From positions 159,263,124 to 159,327,123 of the forward strand of contig NC_135498.1 in assembly GCF_052857255.1 (NCBI RefSeq): 64,000 nt of DNA, given 5' to 3'. Positions 42,476 through 54,133 of the stretch are shown piece by piece. The DNA comes from Amblyomma americanum. Its lineage: Eukaryota > Arthropoda > Arachnida > Ixodida > Ixodidae. The notes beneath the pieces were generated by a model that worked only from the letters and a program-made list of their open reading frames with translations, was not told the origin of the DNA and ran no database searches. Position numbers and translations under genes: made by a program. Positions within the stretch are counted from its first letter, which is position 1, and every line of letters begins with the position of its first letter.

Positions 42476-44946
42476 CCCTTTGTGGGACAGTGGGACACAT
42501 ACGTCCCACATAGTGCTCGACTCTAAAGGGCTCGTACGAAGCAGAAGGAAACCGGAATCATTCTTGTGATGTGCTGCCACCTATTGAGAGGTTTCAGCAC
42601 TTCTTTTAAATATAGTTTCAGCAGCCTCCACTAGATGAGGCAGTGAGTCCAGAACTTGAAACTTCGTTGTTTTTTTCTGATGCATTGGAAGTTTTCGACT
42701 ATATGCGATCTGGCAGAAAAGAAAATCAACATGCCTGGTAAGTAATTCCTTTTTTCTGCATTCAGAGAAACAACCCTGGATTAAAATCAGCTCTTGTTTC
42801 TGAGATTTGAGCTGACATATAATGAGATAAATGCAAATTTTCAATACCATGCTGAAAAAAGTTGCACATTTTGCTAAGCCTAATGGCAGAATTTTGAGCG
42901 GTAATTTTCGAATTATTTGATCTAGAACTTGTCGTTGCTTTCTAATGCAGGGAAGCGATTTCTATCACAAGAAGAAGCTCTAGAGCTCTATTTTAGCATA
43001 CCGGACGATCCGGACTCCAATGATTCGGATGGTGAAAGCACAGACGAGAATGTCATTCCCGAGCTTGCGCCTCCAAGTACAGATGAGGATGCCAGTGCAG
43101 ATGAAATGGCTGCGTCAACGAGCAGACAGGCAAAACGCAAGGCAACCTATACAAAAAAGAAAACAAAGAGGCAGAAAAGATCGCTAGACCTGTGCGACAA
43201 CATCGTGGAAAATGAGGAAGAAACGCCGGGCACATGGGGTTGTGACGAGCCAGACCATGTTCTGCAAATCCCAAAAACATGGGATCCTGAGATGTCACAA
43301 AAGTTGCCATCCAAACAGATTGAAGCTTTTTCACTCTACTTCGACGACGAAGTAATGCAGCTCCTTGTAGAGGAAACAAACCGCTTTGCAGAACAGAAAA
43401 ACCGGCGAAAATGGAAAACGATCACGTTAGATGAGCTTCGGGCTTTCTTCGGCATTTTGATTCTCATGAGCGTAAACCCAAGACATCAGCTTTACCTTTA
43501 CTGGAGCAGCGATAACTTTTTCAATGCACCAGAGATCTCAAAAGTCATGTCGTTCAAGCGATTCCAATCCATCATGAATTGCCTGCATTTGAGTGACAAC
43601 ACGAAAGAAAAAAAAAGAGGCGAAGATGGATATGACCGGCTGGCAAGAGTACGCCCTCTTATCGATGCTCTGAACAAACGTTTTCAAAAAGAGTACACGC
43701 CATCGGCTCATCAAGCTATAGATGAGAGTATGATCCTATTCAAAGGAAGATCATCTCTGAAACAATACATGCCAATGAAGCCCATCAAACGCGGCTACAA
43801 GGTGTGGTGCAGGGCCGATTCAGAAACCGGCTACCTGATTGCGTTTCAGGTGTATGAAGGAAAAAATGCGAAGCGTCCTGCCAACCAAGCACTTGGAGAG
43901 TACGTCGTATTGTCTCTGGCAGAAGGCGTTGAGCCTGGCACACAACTCTACTTTGACAATTTCTTCACTTCCACTCGCCTCATGGAGGACCTTGCACAGA
44001 AAGGAATTCTTGCTGTTGGTACAGTCCGGACAAACAGGAAGGATCTGCCTGATGAATTGAAAATGGACAACAAACTCAAAAAGGAGAATATATCTGGCGA
44101 TCAAAAGGAAGCATTGTTGCATATCAGTGGCGTGACACTAAAAATGTGCATGCTTTATCGAATTTTCACCACCCAAAGGACACAGAAGTAGTTGTCCGCA
44201 AGCTTGCAAATGGGTCTTCGGTTTCTGTCCAGTGTCCAAAGGCTATATCCGACTACAACACTTGGATGGGAGGAGTCGACAAATTCGACCAAAAGCGCAA
44301 TGCATACCGAGCTGACAGGAGGTCCAAAAAGTCCTGGTACAGAATATTTTATTTCTTGCTCGATGCAGCCATCGTCAACGCGTTCATTCAAGTAAATGCT
44401 GTGAATCCAATGACCTACTTATGGTTTCGATTGGTTCTTGGACGGGAACTCATCAATGGCCAGACATTCAGAACCACCGGCAGCAGGAAGCCGTTCAGAA
44501 TGAACAAGGAGGGTAGAAAAAATGGTCACAAAATGGTTGGCGTATCGGATGAAGTTCGGTTCATGGGAAGAGAGCACAACCCTGTGAAAGTGGAAAATAG
44601 GCGCAGATGCCGTTGGTGTTCCACGAGGGGGAAAGAAGTGCGAACAAGTTTCTTGTGCAAGGCATGCTCAGTCCCGCTTTGTGTGACCTGTTTTGGACCA
44701 TTCCATGAAGTGGTTAGTCAACACTAACCTAGTGTGGCACCCGTGTAGGTCAATGGGATAAATACGTCCCACATTTCATTTTCCCATTTAGTGTCAATGG
44801 GACAAATGCGTCCCACATTTTTTTCTTTAACTATACCTAATAAAATTGTGAAATTTGTTCAGAATCATTTCTGTACGCCTCATTTTCAAGTGTAATAAAA
44901 ATTTTTTTATAATTCTTGCAAAACATATATGTTGTCCCACAAAGGG
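42476..44946 (+). mobile_element. piggyBac transposon, complete ends
   Basis: Perfect 13-bp terminal repeats CCCTTTGTGGGAC...GTCCCACAAAGGG, flanked by TTAA at 42472-42475 and 44947-44950. Subterminal motifs of the form GGGACA-ATACGTCCCACAT occur near the left end (about 42490-42515) and twice near the right (about 44752-44775 and 44793-44818). Length 2471 bp. Confidence 0.95.
42731..44727 (+). pseudogene. piggyBac transposase with a 7-bp first exon and one frameshift
   Basis: ATGCCTG at 42731-42737 is followed by a gtaagt donor. Splicing to 42951 (acceptor tttctaatgcag) gives M-P-G-KRFLSQEEALELYF, a normal piggyBac N-terminus. The core has AIDESMILFKGR (first D), LYFDNFFTS (second D) and GGVDKFDQ (third D). 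The C-terminus has the Cys-rich zinc domain CRWC, LCKAC and LCVTCFGPFH. A 1-nt frameshift near 44120 separates the frames 42951-44191 and 44146-44727. About 594 residues, normal length. With a single lesion, the copy is young. Confidence 0.9.
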
Positions 44947-45060
44947 TTAAGTGACTCTCCAGCCCTCAAAGTGTTTCATAACTTAAGCCGATTAAAGATG
45001 CACTTATCGGCCCGAAAACCTAAGCTTAAGCGCTCAAGTGACTCTTTCTGCATTTCAAAA

Positions 45061-47095
45061 TGGCCGAGTCCTACCGCAGTTTTTCTAACTTCGTCAGCTT
45101 CTGTGCTCGCGCGGCTGAAAACGCCAAGGACAGAGAGTACAGGTACGCATGCGCGCACCACAGGCGGTGCTCAGGGATCAGCAAAACCTTATGGAGATCT
45201 ACAACGATGCCGAATTCTTGTTCAGGTCCCACTTCTCAAAGCAAGTGCTGCTGGAGCTGCTTGAGAGGCTTTCATTGCACGCCAACACCGACGAACGCAG
45301 TCTTCCGGTGCCGCTGCTGCTTTAGCTGCTCGTGGCCTTGCGGTTCTATGGCGTGGGGACCTTCCAGATCGTCACCGGTGATTTTGTGAACGTGTCACAA
45401 CCAACGGTGTCGCGAATCATCGCGCGCATATCACATATGATAGCCAAGACATTGTTCGCGAAGCTCGTGAAGTTCCTGAGCGCTGCCGAAGCCCCGAGAG
45501 TTATGGAAGAATTTTATGGAGTGGCAAAGTTCCCTGGCGTGACCTGCTGCATCGACGCAGGAGTCCTCCGCAACAGGAAAGGATACTTCTCTATCAATGT
45601 TCAGGTAACTTCTGCGACGAAAAAATTTATATTCAGCGAATTGAGAACAAAGAATGTCCAATATTCGGCGGGAGGCACCGTTTAATGCTTTGGAATGCCC
45701 TTCGCGCTATAATCGGTTCCAAGGTATCAAAGTAGTGCGATTTTTTTTTCCCCGAGCTCATCACGGTATGTAAACCAATATTCAGCACCATGCTTGCGAG
45801 GCACCATGCTTGGAGCAACCAGCTTTTCAATTACCTTGGCGCAAACACGAGATTGAAGCTGCGTTGCAACCGTAACTGTATTTCCAATTTTAATTTTCTC
45901 GCCCCCTCGCGTTATGTTAGTGCTGATAAAGTAAATTTGTCATTTCCCCATCATTATGTTGTTCTTGCTGATAACTAGAATAGTAGCATAACAAAAGAAT
46001 ATGTTGCTACTAACAAAGAGTTCTGTGAAAAAATGTTCAAATCTGCGATTTTTCCGGATTTTCAGCAAAGTACAGCCCTTAGGAATGTTAAGTTGTGTGC
46101 AAACATAATTCTTATTTTTAAGCATAGTAAGCTTTGACAATGATTACCTGGTACTACTTCATCACAAATAAGCCTTCATTTTCATTGTTTTCAATGCAGA
46201 GGTAACCTATTACAGTAGCGAGTTGTTTTGCATATGTAACACATGCCTTCAGTAATATGATAGATATGGATATAACAGTACGAGACAAATGTGCATTGTT
46301 CCTGCAACATTTTTATGCAGTGTCCATGAATATAAATTGCTCAAAAATAGGCAGTGTTCATGTTATTTGCAAGTGGTTTGCACAAGAACCCATTTTTATT
46401 CAACTGCCTAACACTATTTACTTCCATATGCCAGAATGACGTTCTGGCTGCAGTGCAGGTCAATTCAATCTTACTGGCACTAATTTATTTTGCAGGTAAT
46501 CCCAGGTCCCAAACTCTAATTTCAGGACATCGTTGCCAGCTGGCCCGGTTCGGCTCATGACAACAGCATTTTTGACAATTGTTGCACCATGGTACAGTAT
46601 GAACAGGGGGATATTCCCAGTGTCCTGCTTGGTGACATGGGCTACGCATGCAGACCATACCTGATGACTCCTTTGAGAGATGATGTTCCACTAGGGAGTC
46701 CACAGTACAAGTTCAAGCTGTAGTTTTAACAAAGGCAAAGCTGCACTCAATAAAGAAAAACTTTTATTTTCTACAGGTACAAGCCGCAAACGAGAACACG
46801 CTGCACCATCGAGCGAACCTTCGAGGTATAGAAGCGAGTCATCTGCAGAGTCACGTCGTGGCATGACTCTGCAGATCAAGACGGCCATGGTGCCTGTTGT
46901 GATTACAGCATGAGCGGCACTGCACAACTTTGGCCGGCTGCTCAAGGACCCCATCCCACCCGCTCTACAGTACGATGCCACTCGTGACTGTACTGCGCCT
47001 GTTCCTGTCTCTGGAGCAGCCTAGCCACAAGCCGCAGTGCCACTAGTGGATTTGGCAAGTGGTTTTAGACCCAGAGACAGGATCATTACTCAGTA
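45061..47095 (+). pseudogene. HARBI1-like transposase, vertebrate-HARBI1-like type, decayed
   Basis: Exon 1 region: MEIYNDAEFLFRSHFSK, VALRFYGVGTFQIVTGDF, VSQPTVSRIIARIS and FPGVTCCIDAGVL (first D; the usual GTH is lost). After an intron-like stretch, 46520-46723 gives DIVASWPGSAHDNSIF and LLGDMGYACRPYLMTPL (second D). A third exon after tttctacag (about 46778) gives RTRCTIERTF (E). Its continuation has HNFGRLLKDP and RPRDRIITQYSQ. Stops occur in every part. The transposase type differs from the 0.6/17.7/35-kb group. Confidence 0.75.
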
Positions 47096-47311
47096 TTCTC
47101 AATAAGGAGCAGCACCATGCTGGACATGCAGCTTGTAGAGGTGATGCGTGAAGGACAACTACCTTTTTCCTTGGCTTGTTTCTACATAAAAATCTACATC
47201 CTAGCCTTCCCTTTAAGAGTTCACTATTATCCATGGAATATTGTTTTTTGTTGCATTACGCATATTCCTTCAAATATTTCTTAAAATTGGTATAAAAATT
47301 GTAAATTGTGG

Positions 47312-47577
47312 CATTTGATGATGATGATGATGGAATTTTTATGGCGCAAGGGCATCTATGGCCAAAGAACGCCATGGTACAAGGTATTTTCGACTTCTCA
47401 AGGTGGGGTCGACCCATTTCCCAAGCATTTCACCATAAATAAGCCGAGCACTAGACCAGTGGGGGAAAGCTTGTACCCATTGTATCACCGGTGGGTACCC
47501 GGTGGCACTGGAGATCGAACCCCGCACCTCCCGCATGCGAGGCAGATGCTCAACCACTCGGCCACCGTTGCAGTGTG
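47312..47577 (-). mobile_element. tRNA-derived SINE with LINE-like 3' tail (family 2), full length
   Basis: On the minus strand: GGTGGCCGAGTGGTTGAGC (A box), GGGGTTCGATCTCC (B box), body with caccgggtacccaccggt, then a tail (accttgtaccatggcg, ggccatagatgcccttgcgc) and (ATC)n. The tail resembles the 3' end of LINE copy A. Related copies lie at 51545 and 62200. Confidence 0.85.
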
Positions 47578-47624
47578 GCGTTTAATGCCCTGAAATGACA
47601 TGAGTTATGAAAGATGCTGTAGCG

Positions 47625-47690
47625 GAAGGCTTCGGATTAATTTAGACCACCTGGAGATGTTTAACATGCGTTGACATGAACAGTACACCA
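47625..47690 (-). mobile_element. Ruka-like SINE fragment
   Basis: gaaggcttcggattaattta and gaccacctggagatgtttaac match the 3' part of the SINEs at 31735 and 59345. The tRNA-like head is absent. Confidence 0.55.
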
Positions 47691-47817
47691 TACGCATTGT
47701 ACACTTCTCCGGTTCTAGCATTTTCGCCCTTATTACCTGCAAGAAAACTATTTCGCTTGCACCTGTGTATTTTTGCTTTCATATTACTTGTAGTGTTGTA
47801 CTGAGACTGCACTTTAC

Positions 47818-49205
47818 TTTATCATTTTCTGCAAAGGGAAAAAGCAACTGGTGAGGATCAAGTAACAACAGATCTGTTGAACGACGAAGGGGATATTGTG
47901 TTAGAAAAACTAGCCAGCCTATATATGCAATGCCTTACGACCTCTACCATACCAGAAGCTAGGAAGAACGCAAACATTATCTTAATTCGTAACAAAGGAT
48001 ATGCCAAGGACTTGAAAAATTACAAGCCAATCAGCTTACTGTTCACTGTGTACAAGGTATTTACTAAGGTAATTGCTAATAGAGACAGGGCAACCTTAGA
48101 CTTCAATCAACCAAATAATCACGCAGGCTTTCGTAAAGGATGTTCCACAATAAATCACATTCTCACTGTCAACCAGGTGATAGAGAAATGCGCAGAATAT
48201 AACTAGCACCTATATATAGCCTTTATTGATTACGAGAAATCATTTGACTCGGTGGAGACCTCGGCAGTCAAGCAGGCATTGCGGAATCAGGGTGTAAAAG
48301 AGCCTTATGTGAAAATACTGGAAGATGTCTATAACAACTGCACAAGGAGACATGATCTCGCCAATGCTATTCACCGCCTGTTTACAGGAGGTATTCAGAG
48401 GCCTGAATTGGGAAAAGTTAGGGATAAGGGTTAATGGAGAATACCTAAATATTCTACAATTCACTGATGACATTGCCTTGCTGAGTCATTCAGGAGATGA
48501 ATTGCAAAGCATAATCAATGAGTTACTCAGGCAGAGCAGAACGGTGGGTCTAAAAATTAACATGCAGAAAACCAAAGCAATGTTCAAGTCTAGCAAGGGA
48601 ACAACAGTTCACAATTGGTAGCGAGGTGCTGGAAGGGGTAACACATATGCCTACTTATTGCAGGTAGTGACCGCTGATCCGGATCATGAGAGGGAAATAA
48701 CGAGAACAAGAATAGGGTGGAGCACATATAGAAGGTTCTCTCAGATCATGAATGGCAGTTTACCAATATGCCTCAAGAGAAAAGTGTACAATAGCTGTAT
48801 CTTACCAGTACTCACCTATGGTTTAGAAACGTGGTGGCTAACGAAAAGGGTTGAGCTAAAGTTAAGGACAACGCAGAGAGCTATGAAAAAAAAAATTACA
48901 GGTGCAACATTAAAAGACAGGAAGCAGGCGGAGTGGGTAAGGGAACAAACGCATGTTTTTGGCATCCTAGTCGAAATAAAGAGGAAGAAATGGGCTTGGG
49001 CAGGGCATGTAAAGTGAAGGCAAGGTAACAGCTGGTCTTTAAAGAAAATGGAATGGATTCCAAAAGAAGGCAAGCGTAGCAGGGGGCGACAGAAGGTTAG
49101 GTGGGCGGATGAGATTAAGAAGTTTGCTGGCATAGAGTGGGTGCAGCTGGCAAAGAACAGGGTTAATTGTAGAGACATGGGAGCGTAGTCAGCCTGATGA
49201 TGATG
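47818..49205 (+). pseudogene. RTE-like LINE reverse transcriptase, 5'-truncated and frameshifted
   Basis: Frames give ATGEDQVTTDLLN, DLKNYKPISLLFTVYKVF, HAGFRKGCSTINHILTVN, then FIDYEKSFDSVE, EVFRGLNWEKLGIRVNGEY and FTDDIALLSHS (RT catalytic box, normally FADD). They end with LKRKVYNSCILPVLTYGLE and RGRQKVRWADEI. The pattern is that of endonuclease-RT proteins of RTE-type elements. At least four stops or frameshifts are present. The 5' end is truncated inside the RT. The 3' end carries a short tgatgatgatg tail. Confidence 0.8.
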
Positions 49206-49929
49206 CACATTAACTGCTATAGTACAACCTGCACTGAACACAGATTGCCTTGCAGCAGCTGTTTATAGGGGCTGTATGCCTTGGTGTGTTTACTAAATGG
49301 CTCATGGCACTTTTTATTAGAAGAGTTCCATGCAGTTATTTTCACATTTTGTAGTGTTGCTAAAAGTAGTTATGTTTGGTTCCATGCAGGCACACCTTGC
49401 CAATGGCGTTTATTTGGCCAAAGGGGTCTATGACCAGTTGCTGGTGGTCCCAAAGGTCTTGCATTTTGTGAAGCGAGGAGCTGCGGCCATCTGGTTGTCG
49501 GTAGTTCTTGCAAAACGCAGTGTAACTGGTACACTTTCGAACCGCTTCGTGGCCTAAGGCGGAGAGAAGCCACCTCAACAGACACTGACCCCCCATAAAG
49601 TTGATGCACTGAAAGGTGAATACAATCATTTTGTTCACTCTTCTCTGATTTAACTGCAGTTTAATTACAGAAGAGCAAACAGAATGCAGTTTAATTTGAA
49701 TTATGTAGCTGTTAACTTGTTTGGAGAGCTTAATAAGACACAGAGTTATTGGTAAGCAGGCTAAAATTTTCTCTGAATGCACTCTGTGTCCGCAGAAATT
49801 GATTGCTGTAGGGTGGTACATGCTATGTGAATGATATTGTGCTTCCATTTTCAGCCATGAAATTAAATATTTAGGTTTTTAAAAGAAAATAATGCCTGAA
49901 AGGTTTATAATTCAGAGTAGGAAAGTAAT
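49206..49929. other. No gene assigned; possible minus-strand exon at 49402-49608
   Basis: On the minus strand, cacctttcag|tgcatcaac and attggcaag|gtgtgc bracket an open frame (MGGQCLLRWLLSALGHEAVR...). The splice-like borders are suggestive, but I recognise no family and see no neighbouring exons. Confidence 0.2.
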
Positions 49930-50075
49930 TTAGGAATTATTTTGACAAATAATTAGACAGCTAGTGGAAGAAAAAGACCAAATGACACCGGTCAGAATGA
50001 ATGCACAACCTCCACATGCTGTGCGTGGTGCCTTGCCAATTGAGTTATAACGGTAGCCTCCCTTTTCAGTGACAT
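49930..50075 (-). mobile_element. tRNA-derived SINE, third type
   Basis: Minus-strand head CGTTATAACTCAATTGGCAA (A box-like) and GGAGGTTGTGCATTCATTC (B box-like), followed by a pyrimidine-rich tttttcttccactagctgtc and AT-rich body. The boxes are degenerate. Confidence 0.55.
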
Positions 50076-50197
50076 TGCATTGGTAGGATGCTGGTAAACT
50101 CTTAAAGTTAGGCTCAACTTAGCTAAAGCTAAACACTGTCTAAAGTATAGCTGACTCCTGCCACTGTAGCTTACCTTGTAGAGCACCATATAAAATA

Positions 50198-50790
50198 CAG
50201 CCGAGCCCGCTTATAACGAACATGAGCGTCATGCAGCGTCCATTCGTTACATCCCAAAGTTCGTAGTAAGTGGACCACAGCTTTAAAGACAGTTACTTGT
50301 CAAAACACAAAACTTTTTCTTTGCGAAAAAGTTTGTGATGGACGTCTGTTTTTGCAGCGTAGATCCGATGAGGGAGGTTTCCAGTTTATTTAAAGCAGAA
50401 GCGTGCTCTTCACCTCGGCAAAGACAAGTTGTCTGAGGCTCTCTATGTAGTTCATTGCCACAGGCGCGTTTATAGGTGCTGGCTCCGAAGTTTCATTCTC
50501 ATCCGATTCCTCCTCGTCACTCTCGTCCCGCACTTCAGAAACGATACCCTCACCCGTGCATGGTTTCGCGGTGCCGGCGTCGTCATCAACAGAAATAAAA
50601 TCACTCCAACCAATGTCATGACCCCCCATGTCGGAGTCGATGACGTGCTGCCACATATCGCCGCCAGGCTGGTCATCTTCCGAAGCATCAGGCTGGGCAG
50701 CAGACACTGTGTCGACGAAGCCGGCCTTGCAGAAGCAGTTCCGCATGCAAGTGGCCGTCACCTCCGCCCAGGCCGCTTTCATCATCTCTA
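50198..50790 (-). mobile_element. Tigger fragment with 3' terminus
   Basis: TA then CAGCCGAGCCCGCTTATAACGAA at 50196-50220 is a Tigger-type end. The transposase C-terminus reads on the minus strand up to about 50790, where homology stops. Confidence 0.7.
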
Positions 50791-50795
50791 CCACT
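50390..50795 (-). pseudogene. Tigger transposase C-terminus
   Basis: MKAAWAEVTATCMRNCFCKA (end of the DDE domain and pre-tail helix), then QPDASEDDQPGGDMW and an acidic stretch with ESDENETSEPAP, and IESLRQLVFAEVKS. The open frame extends upstream to 51028, but residues before MKAAW do not look like transposase, so it is truncated and fused to other sequence. A 28-bp piece (acagaaataaaatcactcca region) at about 50590 recurs at about 51005. Confidence 0.75.
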
Positions 50796-51544
50796 GAATA
50801 CAATAGAAATGGGCACGATGTTCCCATCCGCCATCCCGAATTACATCCAGGGCTCGAGATTTGAACGAACCCAAGAAACGACCGCACCGCAACAAGAGCG
50901 ACAAAAGCGCGCAACAAGGTAGACTTGCAACGTGCACAAGCGACAATCAAGCTAAATATATAGAGACGCACAGTGCCAGCGGAGAGGCCAATGAGGGGTG
51001 TCGACAGAAATAAAATCACTCCAACCACCCTGTGTTGTCGCCTGCCTCAGTCCCGCCCTGTTTTGCGGTTTTGTTCCTCACGTTGTCCTACAACCAAGTC
51101 CTTCTAAAAAAATCAGCGCAGCAACCTCTTAGCTCCCACGGAAGGCTTACTTCACGAAGCGTGGCCTCCGAAACCAGCACAGGGGGCGGCATGGTTGATC
51201 GCAGAGGCCACGCACGAATTTGCAAGAGAGTGAGAGGGAAGCGGACTTTGCGAGGAGGGGCAGGAGGGCGATCTTGGAACGCGTGTCAGCAGGGAAAGGG
51301 TAGTTTGCTTGAGAGCGGCACGAAACGGGCCGTGCAGTTCGCAGTTCCGTCTGGACCTCTGACGAGAACGGATGTTCCCAGCGTCTCCTCCTGTGAAGTC
51401 TTCGCGCCTTCTGACGACACCGTCATGCTCCAGCCCTCGCTGCGCCCGGCCCACCCTCCTGCTCGCCCTTTGGACGAGATCGAGGACCCCTGCACGCACT
51501 CAGCGCCATCAGGCGCCCTTCCGGTTGCCAGAACCAAGAACCAA

Positions 51545-51750
51545 AGCGTGGCCTTGTGGTAGAGCATCCGCCTTGCATTCGGGAGGTGCTGGGTTCGATC
51601 CCCATTGCCGCCGGGTACCCACCGGTTTATAATAGGTACAAGATTTCCCCTGGCCTGGTGCTCGGCTCTTCTGGGTGAGAAGCTTGGAAAAAGGGTCTTG
51701 ACCACAGTTGCTCCGACGGATCAGCGATAAGTTCCGCGTCAACAACCTTA
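51545..51750 (+). mobile_element. tRNA-derived SINE, family 2
   Basis: A box gcgtggccttgtggtagagc, B box ctgggttcgatccccattgc, then gccgggtacccaccggttta and gtgctcggctcttctgggtg, matching the SINE at 47312-47577 in the same order. The B box is nearly perfect, so this head could still bind TFIIIC. The LINE-like tail is less clear here. Confidence 0.8.
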
Positions 51751-53318
51751 AATCCGCATCGTGCGGTAGAAGCCCATTTGTGACCCTTATTTTATAACTG
51801 GTGCTGCTCTGCTGTTTTCTCAGCAGATTAAGGTTCGGCGAGTGCTCGCTGTTCGAACCACGTTGGCGGAAGGAGTACCACCTTTAACAGGCTGCGAGGT
51901 CGTTCGAAACTGGGGCTTGCCCCGTGAGGGGCGGGGGCTTCCCCACCGGCCGTCGACCGCTTAGGCAGCCGCGTCCCTACTTCAAGTAGGCCTCACTACC
52001 TGTCAGCCACTTCGGCGGCCGTGTAGTCTGACTCCACCGGGACAGCCTCTCCGGGCCGTCGTCGTCAGCTGCAGAGGCAACGGCCCATGTTCCTGCAAGC
52101 CCCCAGCAGACAGCACAGCGGTCTACGATCGCAGCGGCCTGCCCACCACCTGAACACCTGCTGTGCTGAGGCCGGATGTGAGAGTGGCCTTCCTGCTGCC
52201 CTCCGCCCACCCCACGTGCACTAGTGTCTGCGGGGCCTCTTTGCGCCACTCCCCGTGGCGGTTTCCTGCGACCCCGTCCTGCTGCCATCCTGCTGCAGCT
52301 CCCAGCGGTCCGCCCAGGCCCGTATCCTGCGCTCTTGGTAACAACCGCCGTTCCTCATTGCGCCAGCTGCCTAACACCCTGCTGTGCAAACAGCTCCTAC
52401 CTGAAGCCAGAAACGGCGGTATTCAGTGTTCCCTGCCGCGCCGCTACCTAGTAGCAGTTTCCTGCGGTTCCCACCTGCAGCCGCGTGGTCCAGCCAACGT
52501 GGTGGCCTCCTGTTGACAGCCCCAGCTGTCCTGCAGTCCTTGCTGTGCCTCTGGCTAGCCTTGCGGCTGGTCGGAAGCCATGCCGCTTGCATCCAGCAAG
52601 CCCACGATGCGTGCGAGCCACTCCCAGCGCGTTGCCATTCATCCTCCCATCCCCTGGTGCTGATGCTGCCTGTGACTTTGGAGGCCCAGCTACTGCCACG
52701 CCCTTGGATTACGTGCAGTGCACTGAGGACGGTGCCAGTGTCGACGATGACAAATCCCCATGTCTCTAATCACGTGGGTTTTCCACAGTGTCATCTATCG
52801 TTCCTGGGCTCATGCAGTGACAAAGGTAGTGCGGCGTGCATGCTTTCAGAACATATCAGCTGTACAGGCTGCTGTCAGCACGCTGCATGCGCATGGTAGC
52901 AGCACAAAGAGGTGGAGAGCAGACTCTGCACGCGACGCATACCACACGACCAGCAGGACTACCATGCTATTCAGACTTTCATAACAGTGGAACTGGTTGG
53001 CCCCGACTAGGCACAAAAGGTTGCTTATGAAGCTGCCCCTGACTCATACCCATAGCTCTTATCCTTCTGCTGTAAACACTTTGCCCAGCCGGCACACATG
53101 CAGACAATTATCAACCTTGTAGGCCTTTGGCACATGCTTGGCTGGCAGTTATCTAGTTTCAGTGCTGCCTTTTTTTTAGTGCTTTTTTGTCTCCACATTT
53201 GTTCCGGGATGGTCTCGGGGGGATGAGACACTGCGGTCTGTACATGAGGGAAGGGCAAGTTAATGGTACCTCCTCGTTTGCTATAATTGACTGGAGTGGC
53301 CACAGTTGTTTGTTGTAT
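51751..53318. other. No gene recognised; GC-rich
   Basis: Many overlapping frames are open only because the DNA is GC-rich (52150-52760). None has a recognisable domain and several are mutually exclusive. Nothing else is identified up to the LTR element. Confidence 0.35.
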
Positions 53319-53323
53319 CCGAT

Positions 53324-54125
53324 TGTCACATATATTAAGAAGCCTAAATTAAATTTTAAAGGAAAAAGGTGTGAAGACGACGACGCAAATTAACCAAAGA
53401 ATAAAGAAGAGGAAGAAGAAGCATTCGTTGAGGTGGAGAGAGATGATTGGTGGCGAAGAGAAGAAGACGACGACAAGGTATACGTGGACTAACACCGAGG
53501 CTATAAAAGGGCGCGTGAGAGCGAGGCCTGGGGGGGAACAGCAGAGAAGCGGAGGCTCCGGCGGGTCAGGGACACATTGGCTGGAAGAGAGCGACGCCAG
53601 ATACTGCTCCAGTGAGCTCGCGTTCTACGACTCCGCATCGTGGACTTCCTGCCGTGCCTGAGCCCGTTCCGGGGAGTCAACAGAGGACGCTACCACCTGC
53701 TACGGCCAGGGGTGTCTCCAGCGCTGTTGCCACCCATCCGGGTGGTGCCCCCAACGCCAACAACACCGGCATCACCTCCACGGGCGCTTGGACCGGGAGC
53801 TTGTACGACGCCGCCAGCGACGCCAGCCCAAGCACGGCGAACGCCGCCTCGACGCCGCCTACTGGATCCATACAACGCCGCAGCCACACCGAACCAACCG
53901 TGAGCACAAACGCCGACCGCTAATAGTAGAACACTAGTAGTAGACGCTAGTAGCAGTGTGCCCGGGTCGTGTGTATTTATAGTCTTTGTGTCTTGTGTTA
54001 TTTTTGTTAGTTTTGTGTTCTAGTGTGTGTGCCACGTAGAGTGTATTAAATGTGCGTTTGTGGGGGTACACCCGTCGACTAGTCCATTCTCTCGGTCCGA
54101 GTGTTCTCCGGAGAGATCCGTGGCA
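53324..54125 (+). repeat. 5' LTR
   Basis: 802 bp, TG...CA. It has a U3 with GA-rich tracts (aagaggaagaagaag), a TATA box, and a GC-rich coding-like block around 53600-53920. It matches the 3' LTR closely, with indels. Confidence 0.92.
53502..53509 (+). promoter_or_regulatory. LTR TATA box
   Basis: tataaaag in the context aggctataaaagggcgcg. The same element lies in the 3' LTR at 57952-57959. It is likely the core promoter for the element's RNA. Confidence 0.65.
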
Positions 54126-54133
54126 AAGATAAG

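Larger units (their letters stand above)
42432..47100 (+). mobile_element. Harbinger element interrupted by a piggyBac
   Basis: Begins CCCCCGTATTCAAGAGCG after a TTA that is also part of the LINE 5'UTR target (ggcctta|aggg in copy A). The left end is split by the piggyBac at 42476-44946 and resumes gtgactctccagccc. It encodes a HARBI1-like transposase. The right end is not recognised; 47100 is the limit of coding homology. Confidence 0.6.

Noticed and set aside
51545..51620. A functional tRNA gene
   Set aside because: The boxes are good, but the sequence runs on into the shared SINE body (ccgggtacccaccggt) found at 47.3 kb.
52150..52900. Protein-coding gene in the GC-rich block
   Set aside because: Frames are open in several phases at once because of low A+T content. 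No domain, no start context, no splice pattern.
53612..53923. Ala/Pro-rich protein encoded in the LTRs (repeated at 58063-58407)
   Set aside because: It lies in both LTRs, upstream of the primer site, and is open in several frames at once; more likely GC-rich LTR sequence than a gene.
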